A stretch of DNA of 10,220 nt, from contig CABUQK010000068.1 of the NCBI GenBank assembly GCA_902493615.1, positions 1 to 10,220 of the forward strand. The letters are read 5' to 3'. This stretch comes from an uncultured Collinsella sp. Its GTDB lineage: Bacteria > Actinomycetota > Coriobacteriia > Coriobacteriales > Coriobacteriaceae. The position numbers were made by a program, and so were the translations under genes. This document shows positions 1-5,278 of the stretch, piece after piece (the first letter of the stretch is position 1; each line of letters begins with the position of its first letter). The notes under the pieces were generated by a model. That model made no database searches, was not told where the DNA came from, and worked only from the letters and a program-made list of their open reading frames with translations.

Positions 1-817
1 CGGCGGGGACCAGGATCTCGTCGTATGCCGCGTGCACTCCCTCGCCGATGGCGTGGATGTCGTTGGCCTGCTGCTCGGGCAGATAGGGGATGCCGACGCC
101 GCCGGATAGATTGATGAAGGCGACGTGTGCGCCGGTCTCGCGCTCCAGGCGCACGGCAAGCTCAAAGAGGATGCGCGCGAGCTTGGGGTAGTAGTCGTTG
201 GTGACGGTGTTGCTGGCAAGGAATGCGTGGATGCCAAAGTTCTCGGCGCCCTTGGCCTTGAGCGTGCGGAAGGCCTCGAAGAGCTGCTCGGTGGTCATGC
301 CGTATTTGGAGTCGCCGGGGTTATCCATGATGCCATTGGAGAGCTGGAACAGGCCGCCTGGATTAAAGCGGCAGCTGACCGTCTTGGGGATGGGGCCCGC
401 AACACGCTCGAAGAACTCGATGTGGCTGATGTCGTCAAAGTTGACGATGGCACCCAGCTTGTCGGCGAGCTCAAAGTCCGCCGCCGGCGTGTCGTTGGAC
501 GAGAACATGATGTCGTGTCCCGTGATACCCAGCGAGCGGGCGATCATGAGCTCGGTATAGCTCGAGCAATCGCAACCGCAGCCGTATTCGTTAAGAATGG
601 AGATGAGCGCCGGGTTGGGATTGGCCTTGACAGCAAAGTACTCCTTAAAGCCTGGGTTCCATGCAAAGGTGTCGCGCACCTCTTGCATGTTGCGGCGGAT
701 GCCCGCCTCGTCGTATAGATGAAACGGCGTGGGAAACTGCTCGACGATATGCTCGAGCGTCTCCTTGTCCACAAACGGCTGCTTGGCCGCATATGCCTCG
801 TTGGGGGTCAATGCCAT
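1..817 (-). CDS. lysA: Diaminopimelate decarboxylase, N-terminal 272 residues (runs off the window)
   Basis: Catalyses the last step of lysine synthesis, meso-diaminopimelate to L-lysine plus CO2, in the cytoplasm with pyridoxal phosphate. The translated minus strand shows a fold-type III (alanine-racemase-like) PLP barrel. FHLYDE (32-37) opens the barrel. YFAVKANPNP carries the probable PLP lysine, K64. CDCSSYTEL follows, and NLSGGVGIPY holds the glycine-rich phosphate-binding loop, SGGVG at 238-242. Family members are about 400-430 residues, so roughly a third, including the C-terminal beta domain, lies outside the window. The ATG at 817 is chosen because GCGAGG (828-833, minus strand) lies 10 bases upstream and the protein begins in the usual place before FHLYD. 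A lysine riboswitch directly upstream supports the assignment strongly. A related decarboxylase (carboxynorspermidine or D-ornithine/lysine decarboxylase) is less likely for that reason. Confidence 0.92.
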   Translation of the reverse strand, partial: MALTPNEAYAAKQPFVDKETLEHIVEQFPTPFHLYDEAGIRRNMQEVRDTFAWNPGFKEYFAVKANPNPALISILNEYGCGCDCSSYTELMIARSLGITGHDIMFSSNDTPAADFELADKLGAIVNFDDISHIEFFERVAGPIPKTVSCRFNPGGLFQLSNGIMDNPGDSKYGMTTEQLFEAFRTLKAKGAENFGIHAFLASNTVTNDYYPKLARILFELAVRLERETGAHVAFINLSGGVGIPYLPEQQANDIHAIGEGVHAAYDEILVPA

Positions 818-827
818 GTCCCGTAAA

Positions 828-895
828 CCTCGCTATCCAGACGGCGCCATCTGCGCATCGAATCCGCATAGCGTGGACCCAATGTCCGGATAGCG
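828..895 (-). promoter_or_regulatory. Probable expression platform of the lysine riboswitch
   Basis: On the minus strand the lysA ribosome-binding segment ATAGCGAGG (828-836) can pair with CCACGCTAT (868-876), eight of nine positions, which would hide the Shine-Dalgarno bases. A competing helix joins CGCTATCCGGAC (884-895, which contains the P1 3' arm) to GTCTGGATAGCG (831-842), 12 pairs with one G-U. Formation of P1 would remove the first partner and favour the hiding helix. One weakness is that the competing helix itself covers GCG of the GCGAGG site, so the direction of the switch is inferred, not shown. Confidence 0.5.
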
Positions 896-1045
896 CTCCC
901 GCATTGCTGCAGACAGTCCTGCGGGTGTTTCCCGCAGGCCCACCAGGTTGTTCGTGCCCGAAAAACCCAGTTCGGCGGGTTTCGCCTTCCCGCGGGGTCA
1001 AAGTCTGCCGACTCACCCGCGGCTCTTCGTGCCCGCGCCTCTATC
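889..1045 (-). ncRNA. Lysine riboswitch (L-box) aptamer upstream of lysA
   Basis: Reading the minus strand, conserved L-box elements appear in the right order. The P1 5' arm GATAG (1041-1045) is followed by AGAGGCGCG (1034-1042). Next come GGGAAGGCG and CCGCCGAACTGGG (both within 966-991). A P5 hairpin CCTGCGGG/CCCGCAGG with a 5-base loop spans 918-938, followed by GGACTGTC (912-919), and the P1 3' arm GGGAGCGCTATC closes it (889-900). This matches the known Bacillus lysC and Thermotoga L-boxes motif by motif. Lysine binding normally stabilises P1 and shuts off the downstream gene. No hairpin with a T run lies between aptamer and lysA, so control is probably translational. The 10-mer TTCGTGCCCG occurs twice on the plus strand (951-960 and 1026-1035), both copies inside the aptamer. 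Confidence 0.9.
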
Positions 1046-1056
1046 AAGTGGTAACG

Positions 1057-1085
1057 ACCCTACCACGTTGCACTTTACCAAACAA
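1057..1085 (-). promoter_or_regulatory. Candidate promoter for the riboswitch-lysA transcript
   Basis: On the minus strand TTGTTT (1080-1085) and TAGGGT (1057-1062) are separated by 17 bases, with an extended -10 TGG just before TAGGGT. Transcription would start near 1050, a few bases ahead of the aptamer's first helix, which is where an L-box transcript should begin. The -10 match is only moderate. The site overlaps the -35 of the divergent promoter. Confidence 0.35.
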
Positions 1086-1102
1086 GAGTATTCGTATATA
1101 AC
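1074..1102 (+). promoter_or_regulatory. Promoter for the amidohydrolase gene
   Basis: TTTACC (1074-1079) and TATAAC (1097-1102) are separated by exactly 17 bases in an AT-rich stretch, predicting a start near 1109 and a leader of about 90 bases. It lies back-to-back with the candidate lysA promoter, so the two may compete for RNA polymerase. Confidence 0.5.
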
Positions 1103-1153
1103 GTTTAAAAAATGCAGGGATATGCTAGAAATAAGGGCGTCATAATTCTGCAT

Positions 1154-1165
1154 CACAATATTGTG
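1154..1165. promoter_or_regulatory. Perfect 12-base palindrome CACAATATTGTG in the amidohydrolase leader
   Basis: CACAATATTGTG is self-complementary over all 12 bases. It sits about 45 bases after the predicted transcription start and 31 bases before the ATG. The position suits a repressor operator acting as a roadblock. No regulator is encoded beside it, and the motif is too short and AT-rich to exclude chance. Confidence 0.3.
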
Positions 1166-1196
1166 CAAATGGATATGCCCCATGAAAGGATCCTTT

Positions 1197-2384
1197 ATGA
1201 CCGAGCTCCAAGAACTTCGTCGCTATCGTCGCGACCTGCATCGCATTCCGGAGCTCGATTTCGATCTTCCGCAAACCATAGCCTATATCGAGGGCGTGCT
1301 GGCATCGCTCGCTTGCGAGGTGACCCATCCCTGCCCCAGCTGTGTTTGTGCTTTCTTCGACGCTGGCACGGGCGCTGCGCATGCTACGGCGATTCGCGCC
1401 GATATGGACGCGCTGCCCATCGCGGAGGCGACGGGTGCGGCCTTTGCCTCGACGCATTCCGGAAAGATGCACGCTTGCGGACACGATGGGCACATGGCAA
1501 TGGCACTTGCGGCGACAACCTTTGTCGATCGCACGATTCGTGAGCAGCCGGGCGCCATCAAGCGCAACGTGCTCTTTGTGTTCCAGCCTGCAGAGGAGAC
1601 GACCGGTGGCGCCAAGACAGTTTGCGAGAGCGGGGTGTTTGAGCGCTACGGGGCGGACCGTATCTTCGGGTTCCACGTATGGCCCGACCTGCCTGCGAAC
1701 ACGTTGGCGAGTTGTTCCGGTCCGCTGCTGGCGCGTTCGAGCGAGACGCATATCCATATTCACGGAACGAGCATCCATATTGCTAAGACCTATGGTGTGC
1801 CGGTTGAGGAGTCACACGATGCCGCGTTGGCGGCAGCGAAGTTTTTGGTTGCCGAGCGCGAGCTGATGGACGAGCTGGGCACCGACGAGCCCTGTATCGG
1901 CAGGTTTGGCCTGCTACAGGCCGGTACCGTCTGCAATGCGGTGGCGGGGGAGGCCCATGTTGCGGGCAGCTTGCGCGTGTTTACGGACGATATGTTCGAC
2001 CGAGCGCGCGAGGGCGTGCGCCGCGTGTTGGACGAGGCCTGCGCCGCAACAGGCTGTACGTACGATCTCGACTTTGCCGAGGGCTATCCGCCGGTCGATA
2101 ACGACCCCGAGCTATTTGCCCGAATCGCGCCTGCTCTGCCCGAGTTACAGCTCGTGGACGAGCCGCTGCTGATTGCCGAGGACTTCGCCTTCTATCAGCG
2201 CCATCTGCCGGGCGTGTTCTTCCTGCTGGGCACGGGCGTTCCTGTCAGTCAGGATAATCCGAGCGACGCCGAGGGCTGCCCTGCCTATGCCACAAGTGCC
2301 CTGCATACTGATACCATGCTCTTTGACGAGGAAATCCTACTCAAAGGCCTCGATGTCTACAAACGATTGCTTAACTTGGAGTGA
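1197..2384 (+). CDS. M20-family amidohydrolase / N-acyl-amino-acid deacylase
   Basis: A 395-residue cytoplasmic metallo-hydrolase predicted to remove an acyl group from an amino acid. RRDLHRIPEL opens the protein. RADMDALP, HACGHDGH (92-99), FQPAEE (E133-E134), FGFHVWP (H160) and LHTDT (H370) supply the usual M20D metal ligands, Cys94, His96, Glu134, His160 and His370. The lid/dimerisation domain contains HGTSIHIAK, where most relatives have a G-x-S/G-H-A-x-P loop. EDFAFYQRHLPGVFFLLGTG is the conserved C-terminal signature. The ATG at 1197 is chosen because AAAGGA sits 6 bases upstream; longer in-frame starts lack a binding site. Candidate activities are N-acetyl-diaminopimelate deacetylase, hippurate hydrolase or a general aminoacylase. 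Divergent placement from riboswitch-controlled lysA favours the first, but only as inference. Confidence 0.9.
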   Translation: MTELQELRRYRRDLHRIPELDFDLPQTIAYIEGVLASLACEVTHPCPSCVCAFFDAGTGAAHATAIRADMDALPIAEATGAAFASTHSGKMHACGHDGHMAMALAATTFVDRTIREQPGAIKRNVLFVFQPAEETTGGAKTVCESGVFERYGADRIFGFHVWPDLPANTLASCSGPLLARSSETHIHIHGTSIHIAKTYGVPVEESHDAALAAAKFLVAERELMDELGTDEPCIGRFGLLQAGTVCNAVAGEAHVAGSLRVFTDDMFDRAREGVRRVLDEACAATGCTYDLDFAEGYPPVDNDPELFARIAPALPELQLVDEPLLIAEDFAFYQRHLPGVFFLLGTGVPVSQDNPSDAEGCPAYATSALHTDTMLFDEEILLKGLDVYKRLLNLE

Positions 2385-2386
2385 CG

Positions 2387-2707
2387 ATGAAGCGCCGACA
2401 GACTGCCGTGTATAGTCCGGGTGGGTGCGGGTGCGGCTTGCTGCTGCTCCCGGTTATTGCTGTGAGCATTGGCGTGATGTTTGCGCTTGCTGGACTGGCC
2501 GCGGCAGCACTTGTGCTGTTGATTGCGGCCATTGGCGTGACGATTTGGCTCTGCCGCAATCGCGAGCGACGCCGTGCCGACGGTAAAACCAATGTCGGCT
2601 GGGTCGTATTCCTGGTCATTGCGTACCCGCTGAGTGTCAGCTACCTGGTGTTCTTTGTCCTGTTGATGATCAGTGCCTTTACCGGGGAATCCGTTACGGT
2701 GGGTTGA
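2387..2707 (+). CDS. Small membrane protein of unknown function
   Basis: A 106-residue protein I do not recognise. After a short basic, Gly/Cys-containing N-terminus, residues about 16-54 form a long hydrophobic stretch that is probably a membrane hairpin. A basic cytoplasmic-type segment follows (CRNRERRRADGK), then a third hydrophobic segment at about 70-98. The ATG at 2387 follows TTGGAG by 5 bases and begins 2 bases after the amidohydrolase stop, so the two are almost certainly co-transcribed and translationally close-coupled. A GTG at 2381 would overlap the upstream stop and has no better binding site. No export signal beyond the membrane spans and no catalytic motif is visible. Confidence 0.75.
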   Translation: MKRRQTAVYSPGGCGCGLLLLPVIAVSIGVMFALAGLAAAALVLLIAAIGVTIWLCRNRERRRADGKTNVGWVVFLVIAYPLSVSYLVFFVLLMISAFTGESVTVG

Positions 2708-2771
2708 TGCACTGCCAGCAGACGGTCGCGCAAAGTGCGTTTGCTCGGCGTTTGGACAACCGCATTGGCCG

Positions 2772-2801
2772 TTTACCGCAACCTTAGCTCTCAGCTAATG
2801 A
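2772..2801 (+). promoter_or_regulatory. Candidate promoter with overlapping dyad, upstream of the FxLYD operon
   Basis: TTTACC (2772-2777) and TAATGA (2796-2801) are separated by 18 bases. Transcription would begin near 2808, just ahead of the leader hairpin that starts at 2813. The inverted repeat TTAGCT-CTC-AGCTAA (2784-2798) covers the spacer and the -10, a position typical of a repressor operator. The -35 hexamer is the same as at the amidohydrolase promoter. Assigned from sequence alone. Confidence 0.35.
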
Positions 2802-2812
2802 ATTCAAGTTTA

Positions 2813-2866
2813 ATCCTTCCTACGATGTGCTGTGTGCCGGCGCGGTAGCCGGATCGTAGGAAGGAT
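2813..2866 (+). promoter_or_regulatory. Leader hairpin that sequesters the Shine-Dalgarno of the FxLYD gene
   Basis: ATCCTTCCTACGAT (2813-2826) and ATCGTAGGAAGGAT (2853-2866) are perfect 14-base inverted repeats. Inside, CCGGC (2837-2841) and GCCGG (2848-2852) extend the stem by five pairs after a 10-base bulge. The 3' arm contains AGGAAGGA, the ribosome binding site of the gene starting at 2872, so the folded RNA would block translation. It has no T run and is not a terminator. Possible roles are a riboswitch-like, temperature-responsive or protein-bound translational switch, or a DNA operator. The fold is plain; the function is unknown. Confidence 0.7.
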
Positions 2867-2871
2867 GAATA

Positions 2872-3315
2872 ATGGCAAAAGAGGGAAAGAAGCCGATCGG
2901 CAAGATTGTCCTGGGCATCATCGTGGTGCTGGTTATCGTCGGTGCCGTGGGCTCTATGGGTGGCAATTCAACCGATTCGTCTGCGAGCGATTCGGCAAAG
3001 TCTGCCGAGGCGACACAGCAGGCTGAGGAGCAAAAAGAACCGCAAGAACCGTATACCATTGCTGACGAGGCTGAAGACACCTCCAATCAGTTTGCCTATA
3101 AGATCACGGGCACGCTGACCAATAACACGGACAAGGAAAAGAGCTACATTCAGATTGAATATGTTCTGTATGATGCCGATGGCAACCAGGTTGGAACGGC
3201 TCTTGCAAACACCAATCATCTGAAGGCGGGCGGCTCCTGGAAGTTCGAGGCGCTGGGTACGGTGTCTCCCGACCAGGTTACTAGCTGGGAGCGTTCGGAC
3301 GTAAGCGGTTTCTAG
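2872..3315 (+). CDS. Membrane-anchored FxLYD-domain protein
   Basis: A 147-residue protein with a short basic N-terminus, one hydrophobic anchor (about 12-29), a low-complexity Ser/Asp/Glu/Gln spacer (31-60), and a small beta-rich domain at about 62-147. The domain contains the FxLYD-type signature YVLYD (97-101), followed by GNQVGTA and a hydrophobic strand ending KFEA, the usual pattern for this immunoglobulin-like extracellular domain. There is no lipobox cysteine, so it is most likely a membrane-tethered exported protein and not a lipoprotein. FxLYD domains are common in Gram-positive surface proteins and have no known enzymatic activity. AGGAAGGA lies 6 bases before the ATG but inside the leader hairpin. 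It is the first gene of an apparent three-gene unit with the HTH protein (32 bases on) and the kinase. Confidence 0.85.
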   Translation: MAKEGKKPIGKIVLGIIVVLVIVGAVGSMGGNSTDSSASDSAKSAEATQQAEEQKEPQEPYTIADEAEDTSNQFAYKITGTLTNNTDKEKSYIQIEYVLYDADGNQVGTALANTNHLKAGGSWKFEALGTVSPDQVTSWERSDVSGF

Positions 3316-3347
3316 CATGTTGCATGCACTGGGGGAGGTGAAGTCGT

Positions 3348-3770
3348 ATGCCCGATAAAAAGCTGACCGAGGAGTTGCTCAACGAGCTCCTTGATGCGCC
3401 GAGTATCGATGGCTATATCAAGGAACACGACTTTGCCGCCCCGTCGCTTTCGGGCTACCTGAAGCAGCTACTGCAGGAAAAGGGCTTGGAGCGCTCACGC
3501 GTGGTTCGTATGGCCGATCTCAATGAGACCTTTGGCTATCAGATCTTTACCGGTGCGCGTCATCCGAGTCGCAATAAGGTGCTGCAGATTGCCTTTGCGA
3601 TGGCGCTGACGCTCAAGGAGACTAACCGTGCGCTGACGGCTGCCGGGGTAAGCGTCCTTAACTGCAAGGACCGCCGCGATGCGATTATCATCTTTTGCAT
3701 CGATCGCGGGTGCAGTCTCCAAAAGGTCAACGAGGAGCTGTATCGCTTTGGCGAGGAGACGGTGAGTTAG
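3348..3770 (+). CDS. Small helix-turn-helix (XRE-like) protein paired with a kinase gene
   Basis: A 140-residue cytoplasmic protein. Residues about 34-98 read as a Cro/C1-type HTH: GYLKQLLQEKGLERSRVVR (helices 1-2), then ADLNETFGYQIFTGARHPSRNKVLQIAFAMALTLKETNRAL, in which NETFGYQIFTG takes the recognition-helix place and PSRNKVLQIA packs behind it. A C-terminal extension with RRDAIIIFCIDRG (109-121) follows. Small proteins of this pattern occur beside Ser/Thr kinase genes in gut Firmicutes and actinobacteria, as I recall the family, so it may be the regulator or substrate of the downstream kinase. A very strong binding site, GGGGGAGGTG (3331-3340), precedes the ATG by 7 bases. Whether it binds DNA is inferred. 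Confidence 0.8.
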   Translation: MPDKKLTEELLNELLDAPSIDGYIKEHDFAAPSLSGYLKQLLQEKGLERSRVVRMADLNETFGYQIFTGARHPSRNKVLQIAFAMALTLKETNRALTAAGVSVLNCKDRRDAIIIFCIDRGCSLQKVNEELYRFGEETVS

Positions 3771-3868
3771 CGGCTGATATCTGAGCTGGCGGAGCTGCCG
3801 AACAACGATGCAAACGAACGGGGCGCGGATGCCATGGGGTGTCTGCGCCCTGCGCTATGATGGAGGCT

Positions 3869-5241
3869 ATGGATACTCAGACCCCAACATATTCCGATGA
3901 CGAGCTGACCGCAGCGCTTGCCGAGCACCTGGCGTCGCTCGATCGCGACGACAGCTATCGCGTGGAGCGTGTGCTTAAGCGCTCGTCCGTTGAAGCAACC
4001 GAGCTCGTGCACTTTGAAGGAACCGGCGGTGGTTCGCTCGGCCCCTTTGTCCGTAAACGCATCGAGGCTTCGGCTCAAATCGGCGGGGCATACGAGCGTC
4101 TGTTTGCCGCTCAGCGGGCAGGCAGGCGTTTTGAGCACCTGCCCAGAATCGTCGATTGTCGTCGTGTGGGCGACGAGCTTAACGTGGTTATGGAATACAT
4201 CGAAGGGGAGACGCTCGGGGTGCTGGTGGACCGTCTGGGAGCCACCACCGATTATGCACGTGAATTGTATCCTGCCCTTTGCGACGCCGTGGACGAGCTC
4301 CACGCCGGTTTTGTAATGGTGGGGGAGACGTCGGCGCCGGTGATCCATCGCGACCTCAAACCGTCGAATATCATCGTGACGGGTGCGAACCGAACGCTCG
4401 ATGAGGGCCTGACGTTTTCATCGCTGGTGATTATCGACTTGGGGATCGCGCGCGTATGGCGCGATGGCGCCGATGCCGACACCGTCAAGTTTGGCACGCG
4501 ACCCTATGCGCCGCCCGAGCAGTATGGGTTTGGGCAGACGAGTGTACGTAGCGACGTCTACGCGCTGGGCGCCCTGCTGTTCTTTTGCTTGACGGGAACC
4601 GATCCGAAATCGGGGTTCGACATGCGCGAGCAATGCGCGGCATTCCTGCCCCTCTGGCCGATGTCATCTGCATGTCGATGGCGCTCGACCTGGCCAAGCG
4701 TTTTGCGAGTGCGGAGGCATTGGGACGGGCGACGCGCGCGGCATACGACCTGAGTCGCCCCGTGCGGCCTCCTGCGCCTGCGCCTGTCCGTACTCCGACA
4801 TCGGAGACGGTGTTGACGCCCCAAGGGCTCCAGAACCCCGCAGGGCTTCCTAGGCATGCCGCCTCCGCTGCATGCGGTCTGCTCTCCCGCGTTCCGGAGT
4901 CTCTGGGGCGCATTTGGAATACGCTCGTCTGCTTCTCGCTGCTTGTGTTCTTTGCCGGAAGTCACTTTGCCGTCTTTTACCCCACGGGAGCAAACCAAAG
5001 CTACCCGACGTGGCTTCTCATAATCGAGTATTTTTTCTTTGTCGATGGCCTTATGGTGCTTATGCATTTTGCGCTGCTCGATAAGCGCCGTCTTCGTCGG
5101 CGATTCGCATTGCTCGACAGCTATCGCGGCAAGAAGCTCGCGAAGCTCTTGCTCAAGGCATTGGGTGTGCTGCTCCTATGCATGATCGTCATAGTCGCGG
5201 TTGCCAATGCGACCGGCGTCGTCGATACCTCCGCTACCTAA
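3869..5241 (+). pseudogene. Ser/Thr protein kinase with C-terminal membrane region, frame-shifted near 4640
   Basis: A Hanks-type kinase phosphorylating Ser/Thr on proteins. Frame one (to the stop at 4751-4753) has FVRKRI (probable ATP lysine), hinge VMEYIEGETL, catalytic HRDLKPSN (HRD at 160-162), IIDLGIAR (DLG in place of DFG, D190), GTRPYAPPEQYG and SDVYALGALLFFCLTG. The canonical GxGxxG loop is not obvious. After GFDMREQCA the homology moves to the -1 frame: RGIPAPLADVICMSMALDLAKRFASAEAL finishes the kinase C-lobe. A Pro-rich linker (PAPAPVRTP) and about three hydrophobic spans follow, ending at 5241. Repaired, the protein is about 456 residues. The -1 frame is open only from 4552, so the break lies between 4552 and 4750, best placed at 4634-4642. 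As read, the product loses the C-lobe and membrane anchor. The start is uncertain: GGAGG lies only 2 bases before the ATG at 3869, and ATGs at 3857/3860 have no good binding site. Confidence 0.8.
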
Positions 5242-5245
5242 AAGA

Positions 5246-5268
5246 AAAGGGCCCCATTGGGGCCCTTT
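5246..5268. terminator. Bidirectional intrinsic terminator between convergent genes
   Basis: AAAGGGCCCC-ATT-GGGGCCCTTT is a perfect 10-pair stem with a 3-base loop, flanked by A and T runs on both sides, 5 bases after the kinase stop and 10 before the stop of the opposing cell-wall hydrolase. It can serve both transcripts. Confidence 0.9.
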
Positions 5269-5278
5269 GCAGTTGCAC

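Noticed and set aside
125..718. Plus-strand open frame opposite lysA
   Set aside because: The minus strand encodes recognisable PLP-binding and glycine-rich motifs of LysA; the plus-strand product has none.
951..1035. Ten-base direct repeat TTCGTGCCCG as a mobile or regulatory repeat
   Set aside because: Both copies fall inside the lysine aptamer and are explained by its helices and loops.
1161..1196. Upstream TTG or ATG starts for the amidohydrolase
   Set aside because: They lack a ribosome binding site and would place part of the palindrome in coding sequence; the ATG at 1197 has AAAGGA at 6 bases.
2725..2745. Terminator after the small membrane protein
   Set aside because: Only a 3-pair GC stem (CGC/GCG) can be drawn around 2727-2738, and the following T stretch is three bases; too weak to call.
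3851..3856. TATGAT-like box just before the kinase as an internal promoter
   Set aside because: The hexamer overlaps the ATGATG start region and no -35 lies at a suitable distance.
4552..4750. Programmed -1 ribosomal frameshift in the kinase
   Set aside because: I looked through the in-frame codons for an X-XXY-YYZ slippery heptamer and found none (TCG-GGG-TTC and CTG-TTC-TTT do not fit). A simple base loss or sequencing error explains the data better.
4585..5241. Separate gene for a membrane protein downstream of a complete kinase
   Set aside because: The N-terminal part of this frame (LADVICMSMALDLAKRFASAEAL) is plainly the last part of a kinase C-lobe, and no binding site precedes its first start codon.
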